From NCBI RefSeq assembly GCF_018069565.1, contig NZ_JAGPNL010000001.1, forward strand, positions 1,612,001 through 1,676,000: a stretch of 64,000 nucleotides of DNA, given 5' to 3'. Positions 36,402 to 44,151 of the stretch are shown one piece after another. Both the position numbers and the translations under genes were made by a program. This DNA is from Streptomyces tagetis. Its GTDB lineage: Bacteria; Actinomycetota; Actinomycetes; Streptomycetales; Streptomycetaceae. The notes under the pieces are model-generated. The model saw nothing but the letters and a program-made list of their open reading frames with translations, was not told the DNA's origin and made no database searches. Positions within the stretch are counted from its first letter, which is position 1, and every line of letters starts with the position of its first letter.

Positions 36402-37427
36402 ATGGCCCGTTCGGTGGGTATCAAGGACGTCGCCCGCGCCGCCGGAGTCTCCGTGGGCACGGTCTCCAACGTCATCAACCGCCCGGACACCGTCGCCGCC
36501 GGCACCCGCGCGCGCGTGCTCGCCGCCATCGACCGGCTCGGCTACGTCCGCAGCGAGTCCGCCCGCCAGCTCCGGGCCGGACGCAGCCGGATTATGGGGC
36601 TGCTCGTCCTCGACATGGGCAACCCCTTCTTCGTCGACGTGGCGCGCGGCGCCGAGCGGGCCGCGCGGGACGCCGGGCTCGGCGTGATGGTCTGCAACAG
36701 CGCCCAGGACCCCGGCGAGGAGGCCGACTACCTGGCGCTCTTCGCCGAACAGCGGGTGCGCGGCGTCCTGCTCACCCCCGCCGACGCCACCGGCCGCAAC
36801 ATCGCCGCCTTCCGCCGCCACCGCATCCCCTTCGTCCTCGTCGACCGGGTCGCCGAGGGCACCACCGAGTGCTCCGTCTCCGTCGACGACGTCGCCGGCG
36901 GCGCGCTCGCCGTCCGCCACCTCGTCGACGCCGGGCACCGCAGCCTCGCCTACGTCAGCGGACCGCCCGGCCTCCACCAGGTGCGCGACCGCCGCACCGG
37001 CGCCCTGAACGCCCTCGCCGAGGCCGGGCTCGGCCCCGGCGCCCTGCGCGAGCTGCCCACCGACCGCCTCGACGTCGCCGCCGGCCGGGACGCCGGGGCC
37101 CGCCTGCTGGGCCTCGCCGACCGGCCCACCGCCGTCTTCTGCGCCAACGACCTGCTCGCCCTCGGCGTCCTCCAGGCCATGTACGCCGCCGGGGTCGGCG
37201 TCCCCGACGACCTCGCCATCGTCGGCTACGACGACATCGAGTTCGCCGCCGCCGCTGCCGTCCCCCTCACCTCGGTGCGCCAGCCCGCCGTCACCATGGG
37301 CGCCCTCGCCGCCGAACTCCTCCTGGAGGAGACCGAGTCGGCGGGGACCGACCGCCCGCACGCCCACCGCCGGGTCGTCCTCCAGCCCGAACTGGTGGTG
37401 CGCCGCTCCAGCCTCGCCGCCCGCTGA
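36402..37427 (+). CDS. LacI-family transcriptional regulator of the rhamnose cluster
   Basis: LacI/GalR repressor of 341 residues. The N-terminal HTH and hinge read IKDVARAAGVSVGTVSNVINRPDTVAAGTRARVLAAIDRLGY then SARQLRAGRSRIMGLL; the rest is the periplasmic-binding-protein-like effector domain (DMGNPFFVDVARGAE, VGYDDIEFAAAAAVPLTSV). By position and by two CG-type palindromes in the divergent promoter I infer it represses rhaI-rhaEW-rhaB(-lutABC) and rhaTPQS until a rhamnose-derived ligand binds. Its own promoter region contains TGAAGG-TTTC (36349-36358), a one-base-shorter variant, so autoregulation is possible but weak. GGAGG lies 11 bases before the ATG. Confidence 0.88.
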   Translation: MARSVGIKDVARAAGVSVGTVSNVINRPDTVAAGTRARVLAAIDRLGYVRSESARQLRAGRSRIMGLLVLDMGNPFFVDVARGAERAARDAGLGVMVCNSAQDPGEEADYLALFAEQRVRGVLLTPADATGRNIAAFRRHRIPFVLVDRVAEGTTECSVSVDDVAGGALAVRHLVDAGHRSLAYVSGPPGLHQVRDRRTGALNALAEAGLGPGALRELPTDRLDVAAGRDAGARLLGLADRPTAVFCANDLLALGVLQAMYAAGVGVPDDLAIVGYDDIEFAAAAAVPLTSVRQPAVTMGALAAELLLEETESAGTDRPHAHRRVVLQPELVVRRSSLAAR

Positions 37428-37520
37428 CCCCCAGATGTTCCGGTCCCGGGGGAGGACGGCCGCAGGACCATGTGCTGAACTGGGGTCCGGCCGAAAATCC
37501 GTCCGTCCCAGGAGCCACCG

Positions 37521-38822
37521 TTGAGCGTCAGCTACCGCCAGCCCGGCGTCGTCCTCACCGACCGCCGGTTCACCGTCCCCCTCGATCACGACGATCCCGC
37601 GGGGGAGACGATCGAGCTGTACGCCCGCGAGGCCGTCGCGAGCGACAAGGCGGACCGGGACCTGCCGTGGCTGGTCTACCTCCAGGGTGGCCCCGGCTTC
37701 GGGGCGAACCGTTTCGTCGGCCGCCCCGCCTGGCTCGGCCGGGCCCTTGAGGAGTACCGCGTCCTCCTCCTGGACCAGCGCGGCACGGGCGCCTCCACCC
37801 CCGCCAACCGGCAGACGCTCCCGCTGCGCGGCGGCCCCGCCGAACAGGCCGACCACCTCGCCCTCTTCCGCTCCGACTCCATCGTCCGCGACTGCGAGGC
37901 GATCCGCCCCCAGGTCACCGGCGGCGCCCCCTGGACCGTCCTCGGCCAGAGCTTCGGCGGCTTCTGCACCGTCGCCTACCTCTCCCTCGCCCCCGAGGGG
38001 CTGAGCACCGCCCTCGTCACCGGCGGGCTGCCCTCCCTGGACGCCCACGCCGACGACGTCTACCGGGCCGCCTACCCGCGCGTCGAACGCAAGGTCGCCG
38101 CGCACTACGCCCGCTACCCCCAGGACGTCGAACGCGTCCGCCGGATCGCCGAGCACCTGCTCACCCACGACGTGGTCCTGCCCAGCGGCTACCGGCTCAC
38201 CGTCGAGGCGTTCCAGTCCCTCGGCATCCTCCTCGGCAGCGGCGACGGCAGCCACCGCCTGCACTTCCTGCTGGAGGACGCCTTCGTGCGCACCCCGTCC
38301 GGAGCGGAGCTGTCCGACGCCTTCCAGGAACAGGTCCAGGGCCTCCTGTCGTTCGCCGGCCACCCGCTGTACGCCCTGGTCCACGAGGCGATCTACGCCC
38401 AGGACGAGCGCCCCACCGCCTGGTCGGCCGAACGGGTCCGCGCCGAGTTCCCCCGCTTCGACGCGGCCAAGGCCCTCGCCGGCGACGAACCGGTACTGCT
38501 CACCGGCGAGACCATCCACCCCTGGATGTTCGACTGCGACCCGGCGCTGCGCCCGCTGCGCGAGACCGCCGAACTCCTCGCCGCTCGCACCGGCTGGACG
38601 CCGCTGTACGACCCGGCCCGGCTCGCCGCCAACGAGGTGCCCGCCGCCGCGGCCGTCTACCACGACGACATGTACGTGGAGACCACCCACGCGCTGGCCA
38701 CCGCCCGCTCCATCCGCGGCCTGCGCACCTGGGTCACCGACGAGTTCGAGCACGACGGCGTCCGCGCCGGCGGCCCCCGCGTCCTGGACCGGCTGCTCGC
38801 CCTCGTCCGCGACGAGACCTGA
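37521..38822 (+). CDS. Alpha/beta hydrolase, proline iminopeptidase-like
   Basis: Alpha/beta hydrolase of the S33 prolyl aminopeptidase group, 433 residues. PWLVYLQGGPGFGANR is the oxyanion-hole loop, LLLDQRGTGASTP follows, and the nucleophile elbow is GQSFGG (Ser near 139). The likely catalytic His is in HDDMYVETTHAL near the end. It removes N-terminal proline or other residues from peptides; it has no signal peptide and is probably cytoplasmic. The start is TTG at 37521 with AGGAG eight bases upstream. Followed by a 12-base-pair hairpin terminator. Confidence 0.88.
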   Translation: MSVSYRQPGVVLTDRRFTVPLDHDDPAGETIELYAREAVASDKADRDLPWLVYLQGGPGFGANRFVGRPAWLGRALEEYRVLLLDQRGTGASTPANRQTLPLRGGPAEQADHLALFRSDSIVRDCEAIRPQVTGGAPWTVLGQSFGGFCTVAYLSLAPEGLSTALVTGGLPSLDAHADDVYRAAYPRVERKVAAHYARYPQDVERVRRIAEHLLTHDVVLPSGYRLTVEAFQSLGILLGSGDGSHRLHFLLEDAFVRTPSGAELSDAFQEQVQGLLSFAGHPLYALVHEAIYAQDERPTAWSAERVRAEFPRFDAAKALAGDEPVLLTGETIHPWMFDCDPALRPLRETAELLAARTGWTPLYDPARLAANEVPAAAAVYHDDMYVETTHALATARSIRGLRTWVTDEFEHDGVRAGGPRVLDRLLALVRDET

Positions 38823-38830
38823 GTCCCGCC

Positions 38831-38876
38831 CCGGCCGCGGGCCGCGCCGAAGGCCCTGTGCCGCGCCCGCGGCCGG
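38831..38876 (+). terminator. Hairpin terminator after iminopeptidase gene
   Basis: Perfect 12-base arms (38831-38842 and 38865-38876) with a 22-base loop, eight bases after the stop codon. Confidence 0.65.
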
Positions 38877-38890
38877 GTTACTGTGCCGTC

Positions 38891-39637
38891 ATGACCGAGT
38901 CCGCAGGCACCCCCCTGGAGCCCCTGCCCGGCGACTGGCGCCGGGCCCTCGCCGTCGTCGCCCACCCCGACGACCTGGAGTACGGCTGCTCCGCGGCCGT
39001 CGCCTCCTGGACCGACGAGGGACGGGAGGTGACGTATCTGCTCGCCACCCGGGGCGAGGCCGGCATCGACACCCTCGCGCCCGAGGAGTGCGGCGCGCTC
39101 AGGGAGCGCGAGCAGCGGGCGAGCGCCGCCGAGGTGGGGGTGGAGCGCGTCGAGTTCCTCGACCACCGGGACGGCGTCGTCGAGTACGGCATCCCGCTGC
39201 GCCGGGACATCGCCGCCGCGATCCGCCGTCACCGCCCCGAACTGGTCGTCACCCTCAACCACCGCGAGACCTGGGGGAGCAGCGGCTTCTGGAACACCCC
39301 CGACCACGTCGCCGTCGGCCGGGCCACGCTCGACGCGGCGGCCGACGCCGGGAACCGCTGGATCTTCCCCGAACTGGCCGAACAGGGCCTCGAACCCTGG
39401 GACGGGGTCCGCTGGGTCGCGGTCGCCGGTTCCACCACGCCCACCCACGCCGTGGACGCGACGGCGGGACTGGAACGCGCCGTGCGCTCCCTGCTCGCCC
39501 ACCGCACCTACATCGAGGTGCTGACCGACGAGGACCCGGAGGCGTACGTGCGCGGTTTCCTCACCCGCAGCGCCGAGGAGACGGGGAAGCGCTTCGGGGG
39601 CCGGCCCGCGGTCGCCTTCGAGCTCTTCCCCCGCTGA
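38891..39637 (+). CDS. PIG-L family zinc deacetylase
   Basis: LmbE/PIG-L N-deacetylase of 248 residues. AVVAHPDDLEYGC is the family zinc-binding motif (His, Asp, Asp), and NTPDHVAVGRAT contributes the third ligand. Relatives deacetylate GlcNAc conjugates, for example in mycothiol biosynthesis or mycothiol-conjugate cleavage. The ATG at 38891 has no clear ribosome-binding site but follows a TACTGT element by five bases, so it may be leaderless. It converges on the P450 gene. Confidence 0.85.
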   Translation: MTESAGTPLEPLPGDWRRALAVVAHPDDLEYGCSAAVASWTDEGREVTYLLATRGEAGIDTLAPEECGALREREQRASAAEVGVERVEFLDHRDGVVEYGIPLRRDIAAAIRRHRPELVVTLNHRETWGSSGFWNTPDHVAVGRATLDAAADAGNRWIFPELAEQGLEPWDGVRWVAVAGSTTPTHAVDATAGLERAVRSLLAHRTYIEVLTDEDPEAYVRGFLTRSAEETGKRFGGRPAVAFELFPR

Positions 39638-39661
39638 CCGCGCGGGGCGCACCGGCGCGCG

Positions 39662-41200
39662 TCATCCGCCCGTGCGGTGCGCGGGGCAGTGCCCGGCCGG
39701 GTCCGGTCCGCCGTCCTCGGGCCCGGCCGCGGCGGGGGCCGCCGGTGCGGTGCGCCGCTCCGGGTGGAGCCTGAGGTCCCGCGGCATCACGGTGAGCCGT
39801 TCCGTCACGCTCAGTTGGTAGCCCTCCTCGGGCCGCAGCTCGTAGCGGCGCAGCAGCAGCCCGAGGACGAGGGTGGCCTCGTGCAGCGCGAACTGCCGCC
39901 CGATGCACGCCCGCGAGCCCGTCCCGAACGGCTTGAAGACGTGGGCCGGCCGGGACCGTACGGCCTTCGGCTCGAAGCGGTCCGGGTCGAACCGCTCGGC
40001 GTCCGGCCCCCACACCCCCGGGTCCCGGTGCAGCATCGGGGTGAGCACCAGGGTCCAGGCCCCGCGCCGCATGGGGTGGGTGCCGGCCAGCACCGTGTCG
40101 GCGCGGGCCTCCCGGGCGAAGGCGGGCGCGGTCGGCCACAGGCGCAGGGACTCGTCCAGCACCCGGCGCACGTAGCGCAGCTTGGCCACCTGCTCGTAGC
40201 CCGGGGTCGCGGTGGGGCCCCACACGCGGTCCACCTCGGCGCGGGCGCGGGCCGCCACCCCGGGGTGCCGGGAGAGGTAGTGCAGGGCGAAGGAGAGCGC
40301 GCCCGAGGTGGTCTCGTGACCGGCCACCAGGAAGGTGATGACCTGCCGGCGCACGTTCCGCGCCGACAGCCGCTCCCCGGTCTCCGGGTGGGCGGTCTCC
40401 AGCATCCGGCCGAGCAGGTCGGCCGGACCTTTGCCGGGGGCCTCGCGGCGGGCGCGGACCAGGTCGTCGACGGTGCGGTTGAGGTGGGCGATGTCGGCGG
40501 CGTTGCGGCGGCTCGCCCCGCGCAGCAGCCAGGGGGCGAGCGGCGCGGGCACGGTGTTCAGCCGCTGGGCGTGGGCGAGGGCGCCCACCATCGCCGTCAC
40601 GAAGGGGTGCGGGCGGGCGCGCTCGAAGGAGCCGAAGTCGTGGCCGAACCCGGTGCGGGCGATGGTCTCCAGCGTCAGCCGGGTCATGTCGCCGGGCACG
40701 TCCACCGCCCGCCCCGCCGCCGCGGCCCGGTCCCAGCGGTCCGTCAGCCGCTCGGCCACGTCGAGCATCATCGGGTGGTAGCCGGCCATCGCGTCCCGGC
40801 CGAAGGCGGGCGCGAGCACGTCGTGCGCCGTCTGCCAGTTCGGCTCGTCGTTGTACGCCGTGAACAGCCCGTCCCCGGCGAGCGGCCGCAGGTTGGCCAC
40901 CCCGAGCCCCACGTGTTTGGCGAAGCGCGCCTCGTCGGCCAGGTCGGCGACGAGACCGGCCCCCCACACGAGCACGAACTCCTTGCCGAAGGCCCGCCGC
41001 CGGAAGATCGGCCCCAGCTTCCGGGCCAGGGCCAGCGAGTCCTGGAGCGGTGTGTGCCGGCTCGCCCCCACCACGTCCCCGAGCAGAGGCACCCGGTACG
41101 GCGGGCGGGGGATGCGGTGCAACTCCGGCCAGCCCTGTTCGGCTCCGCGGAACCCGCGGGGCAGGCTCGGCCCCGCCGGTCGGTCCGTCGTCTCCGTCAT
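39662..41200 (-). CDS. Cytochrome P450, CYP102-like heme domain without reductase
   Basis: P450 of 512 residues resembling the heme half of P450 BM3 (CYP102) rather than the short bacterial class: PLLGDVVG near the start, I-helix AGHETTSGALSFALHYL, K-helix DESLRLWP (normal ExxR), and heme loop FKPFGTGSRACIGRQFAL. It lacks the fused reductase, like CYP102B1 of S. coelicolor, so separate redox partners are needed. Fatty acids are the likely substrates by family. The ATG at 41200 follows AGGGAGA. A TetR gene diverges 109 bases away with a palindrome between. Confidence 0.9.
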   Translation of the reverse strand: MTETTDRPAGPSLPRGFRGAEQGWPELHRIPRPPYRVPLLGDVVGASRHTPLQDSLALARKLGPIFRRRAFGKEFVLVWGAGLVADLADEARFAKHVGLGVANLRPLAGDGLFTAYNDEPNWQTAHDVLAPAFGRDAMAGYHPMMLDVAERLTDRWDRAAAAGRAVDVPGDMTRLTLETIARTGFGHDFGSFERARPHPFVTAMVGALAHAQRLNTVPAPLAPWLLRGASRRNAADIAHLNRTVDDLVRARREAPGKGPADLLGRMLETAHPETGERLSARNVRRQVITFLVAGHETTSGALSFALHYLSRHPGVAARARAEVDRVWGPTATPGYEQVAKLRYVRRVLDESLRLWPTAPAFAREARADTVLAGTHPMRRGAWTLVLTPMLHRDPGVWGPDAERFDPDRFEPKAVRSRPAHVFKPFGTGSRACIGRQFALHEATLVLGLLLRRYELRPEEGYQLSVTERLTVMPRDLRLHPERRTAPAAPAAAGPEDGGPDPAGHCPAHRTGG

Positions 41201-41237
41201 GACGTGATCTCCCTTGACGCGGCGGCGTGTTGGAGCA

Positions 41238-41257
41238 TGTTGTACGTCGGTTCAACA
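41238..41257. promoter_or_regulatory. Imperfect palindrome between P450 and tetR
   Basis: TGTTGTA and its near-complement TTCAACA (six of seven match) flank a short centre at 41238-41257, in the 109-base divergent gap. Site size suits a TetR dimer repressing the P450 and itself. Confidence 0.45.
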
Positions 41258-41309
41258 ACGCGTCCAGTCTCGCCCCGGTGCTGAACCGGCGTCAAGTAAG
41301 GTCCGGTGC

Positions 41310-41918
41310 ATGACCGTGGACGAGCGCGGGCGCACACGGCGCCGGATGAGCACCGAGGAGCGCCGGGAGCAGTTGCTCTCGGTGGGCGCGCGGCTGTTCT
41401 CCGAGAGCCCCTACGACGAGGTGTGGATCGAGCGGGTCGCGGAGATCGCGGGTGTCTCGCGCGGGCTGCTGTACCACTACTTCCCGGGCAAGCGGGAGTT
41501 CTTCGCGGCCGTCGTCGAGCGCGAGAGCGAGCACATGCTGCGCCTGACGGCCGCGGTGCCCGGCCTCCCGGTGCGCGAGCAACTGACCTCCGTGCTCGAC
41601 GCGTTCCTGGAGTACGTCCGCACGAACGCGGACGGCTTCGGCGCCTTCCACCGCGCCGAGGCGGCGGGGGACCAGGCCGTGCGCCGGGTCTACCGCGCGG
41701 CGCTGGCCGCACAGGAACGGCAGATCCTCGCCGTGCTCGCCGCCGACCCCGAGTTCGGTCCCGGCGTCGCGGCGCGGGCCGGTGTGCGGCTCGCGGTGCG
41801 CGGCTGGCTGGCCTTCACCACCGCGGTCTGCCTGGAGTGGCTGAGCGAGGGGGAGCCAGGCCGCGAGCAGGTGCGCGACCTGTGCGCCCGCGCCCTGCTG
41901 GGCGCCCTGACCCCCTGA
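41310..41918 (+). CDS. TetR-family transcriptional regulator
   Basis: TetR regulator of 202 residues. The N-terminal HTH is DEVWIERVAEIAGVSRGLLYHYFPGKREFFAAVV; the rest is the all-helical ligand and dimer domain. The first 14 residues are strongly basic (RGRTRRRMSTEERR). ATG at 41310; no strong ribosome-binding site, and a GTAAGG element just upstream may be part of the promoter. Divergent from the CYP102-like P450, which it probably controls in response to a lipid-like substrate. Confidence 0.87.
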   Translation: MTVDERGRTRRRMSTEERREQLLSVGARLFSESPYDEVWIERVAEIAGVSRGLLYHYFPGKREFFAAVVERESEHMLRLTAAVPGLPVREQLTSVLDAFLEYVRTNADGFGAFHRAEAAGDQAVRRVYRAALAAQERQILAVLAADPEFGPGVAARAGVRLAVRGWLAFTTAVCLEWLSEGEPGREQVRDLCARALLGALTP

Positions 41919-42067
41919 GCGGGGACCGCCCCTCGTCCGCGCGCTTCCCCGTGGCCGCGGCCCCGGTCACGGGACGGGAGAAGTCCGCGTGAACGCGGAC
42001 GACCCGCCCGGAAAGGTCTCGCAAAGATCACGCGTCCCGGTTGGCGCGCACCCCGATCTCCTATAGG

Positions 42068-42086
42068 TTAGGCAAGCCTTACCTAA
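42068..42086. promoter_or_regulatory. DmdR/IdeR iron box
   Basis: TTAGGCAAGCCTTACCTAA is 19 bases long and matches the inverted-repeat iron box TTAGGTTAGGCTxACCTAA of DtxR-family regulators, with intact outer TTAGG and CCTAA arms. An overlapping AGGTTAGGC precedes it. It sits 23 bases before the DUF2470 start, so Fe-loaded DmdR should shut this gene off. The rest of the 191-base gap shows no gene. Confidence 0.8.
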
Positions 42087-42109
42087 TGAACTGATGACGG
42101 AGGTTGGGG

Positions 42110-42835
42110 ATGGGTGACAGCCACACCTGGACGGCCGCGCCTGCCGCGGCGGAGCAGGCCCGCTCCGTGCTCGCCGCCGCGTGGTCCTGCGCGGTGACCG
42201 CGGAAGGCGGACGCGAGGAGTACGTCGGCGCGCACACCGTGTCCGACGACGGCCGGGTGCGCCTGTGCGTGCCCGAGGACAGCGTCCTGTCCGCGGTGGT
42301 GGTCTGCGCGCCCCGCGGGGAGCCGTCCGGCGTGCTGGAGTTCGCCGACGTCGCCCCCGTCCCCGTACGGGGACGCGTCCGCGCCCGGCTCTGGCTCGCC
42401 GGCCGGTTCACCCCCGGGGAGGACCACCTCTTCTTCGAGCCGACGAGGGTGGTGCTGCGCAGGCCCTCCGGCGCCGTGGTGGTCGACCCCGACGAGTTCG
42501 CCGCCGCCCGCCCCGACCCGCTCGCCACCGCCGAGGCCCGGCTGCTGACCCACCTCGCCGACTGCCACGGCGACGCGGTGGAGCGCCTCACCCGCCTCGT
42601 CGACGCCGACAGCCTGCACGGCGCGGTCCGGGTCCGCCCGCTCGCCGTGGACCGGCACGGACTGACCCTGCGTATCGAACGCCTCCGCTCCCACGGTGAC
42701 GTCCGGCTGCCCTTCCACACCCCCGCCGACGACCTCGCCCAGCTCACCGAGCGCATGCACGTCCTGCTGGCCCAGGCGAGCGCGGCTTCCTGCCCCCGCG
42801 CCCTACAGCGGCAGCGCACAGACCGCGACCGGTGA
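42110..42835 (+). CDS. DUF2470-domain protein, iron-regulated
   Basis: Protein of 241 residues; the last 90 (EARLLTHLADCHGDAVERLTRLV...VDRHGLTLRIE) match DUF2470, the domain attached to HugZ-type heme-iron utilisation proteins. The first 130 residues are a split-barrel-like region with a weak PPOX resemblance. The iron box at 42068-42086 shows it is made when iron is low. I infer a part in iron or heme handling; no enzyme activity can be claimed. I chose the ATG at 42110 because GGAGG is six bases upstream. Its last 33 bases overlap the opposed lactonase gene. Confidence 0.8.
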   Translation: MGDSHTWTAAPAAAEQARSVLAAAWSCAVTAEGGREEYVGAHTVSDDGRVRLCVPEDSVLSAVVVCAPRGEPSGVLEFADVAPVPVRGRVRARLWLAGRFTPGEDHLFFEPTRVVLRRPSGAVVVDPDEFAAARPDPLATAEARLLTHLADCHGDAVERLTRLVDADSLHGAVRVRPLAVDRHGLTLRIERLRSHGDVRLPFHTPADDLAQLTERMHVLLAQASAASCPRALQRQRTDRDR

Positions 42836-44056
42836 GGCGAACGGCGCACCGGCCGGACGCAGTCGGCCACCGGCGCGGTCGACGTGGAAGACGCTCACCG
42901 TGCCGGACCGCTGGTTCGCCGCGAACAGCAGCGCGCCGTCCGGGGAGAAGGCGATCTGGCGCGGGAACTCCCCGCCCGCCGGCACCTCGTCCACCAGCCT
43001 GAGCCGCGCGCCGCCGTCCTCCACCGCGTACCGCGTGAGGGTGTCCCGCCCCCGGTTGGCGAGGTAGGCGTGGGACTCGTCCGCGGTGACGAGGAGCTGC
43101 GCCGGATGATTGGTGCCCGTCGCCGCGCCCGCCGCCGCGTCCGCCGCCGTGCCCGTGGACTGCGGGGTGCCCGGGTCGAGTCGGCCGGTCTGTGGGTCGT
43201 AGCCGCAGACGGTGACCGTGTCGTCCAGTTCGCCGACGAGGTAGGCGTGCCGTCCCCCGGGGTGGAAGGCGAGGTGGCGCGGTCCGGTGCCGGGCCGTAC
43301 CCGGGCCCGCGAGGTCTCCGTGAGCGTGCCGCGCTCGCCGTCGAGACGGTACGTGTACACGGTGTCCGTGCCCAGGTCCACGGCGAGCACATGGCCGCCG
43401 GGGCCGGTGACGACCTGGTGGGCGTGGGGCCCGGCCTGTCCCGGACCGGGCGGGGGAGAGGTGTGCCGGACCAGTGCGGCGCGCTCGCCGAGGGCGCCCG
43501 AGGCGTCGATGGGGTGCACGGCGACGCTGCCCGAACCGTAGTGCGCGCTCAGCAGCCAGCGCCCGTCGGGATGGACCGAGAGGTGGCACGGGGCCGACCC
43601 GCCCGCGCTCCGGCTGCCCAGCACCCGGGGACCGTCCGCCCGGAAGGCGGTCACCGTACCCTCCTCCCGCTCGCCGACGGCGTAGACCGTGCGCCCGTCG
43701 GGATGGACGGCCAGGAACGAGGGGTCGGCGACGCCGGTGAGGGTCCCGGTGGCGGTGATCTCGCCCGTGGCGGGGTCGTACGCGGCCAGGCCGACCCCCT
43801 CGCCGCCGTCCTGTGCCGAGGTGTAGGTGCCGAGGAAGAGCGGGCGCGGACCGGAGGGCGCCGCGTCCCGGCCCGCCGCCCCGCCGCTCGCCCGGGGCGC
43901 CGGAGTGCCGGACCCGGACGCCTCGGGGTCCCGGGCCTCGCCGCAGCCCGCCGCCGGGAGCACCGCCGCCACGGCGGCCGTCCGCCACGCCAGCCCCACG
44001 AACCGGCGCCTGCTCCAGCCCTCACCGCTCATGCCCCGCGCGCTCCCGTCGCCCAC
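42803..44056 (-). CDS. Lactonase-family beta-propeller protein, Tat lipoprotein
   Basis: Seven-bladed propeller of the 6-phosphogluconolactonase (Pgl, YbhE) type, 417 residues. Blades repeat as FLAVHPDGRTVYAVGE, HLSVHPDGRWLLSAHY, HLAFHPGGRHAYLVGE and QIAFSPDGALLFAANQ. The N-terminus has a twin-arginine signal (SRRRFVGLAW) and lipobox AAGC, so the protein is exported folded and lipid-anchored, which is unlike cytoplasmic Pgl and argues for another substrate. The GTG at 44056 and the ATG at 44032 are both possible starts. It overlaps the DUF2470 gene tail to tail. Confidence 0.85.
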   Translation of the reverse strand: MGDGSARGMSGEGWSRRRFVGLAWRTAAVAAVLPAAGCGEARDPEASGSGTPAPRASGGAAGRDAAPSGPRPLFLGTYTSAQDGGEGVGLAAYDPATGEITATGTLTGVADPSFLAVHPDGRTVYAVGEREEGTVTAFRADGPRVLGSRSAGGSAPCHLSVHPDGRWLLSAHYGSGSVAVHPIDASGALGERAALVRHTSPPPGPGQAGPHAHQVVTGPGGHVLAVDLGTDTVYTYRLDGERGTLTETSRARVRPGTGPRHLAFHPGGRHAYLVGELDDTVTVCGYDPQTGRLDPGTPQSTGTAADAAAGAATGTNHPAQLLVTADESHAYLANRGRDTLTRYAVEDGGARLRLVDEVPAGGEFPRQIAFSPDGALLFAANQRSGTVSVFHVDRAGGRLRPAGAPFASPVAVCALPL

Positions 44057-44151
44057 CGCTCTCCGTCCGCCCCGTGTCTACCAGTCCGCCGCCGTACGCG
44101 CCGCCCGTACCCGCCACCCGGTGACGCCTGGCCGGCCGACGGCGGCGCCCC

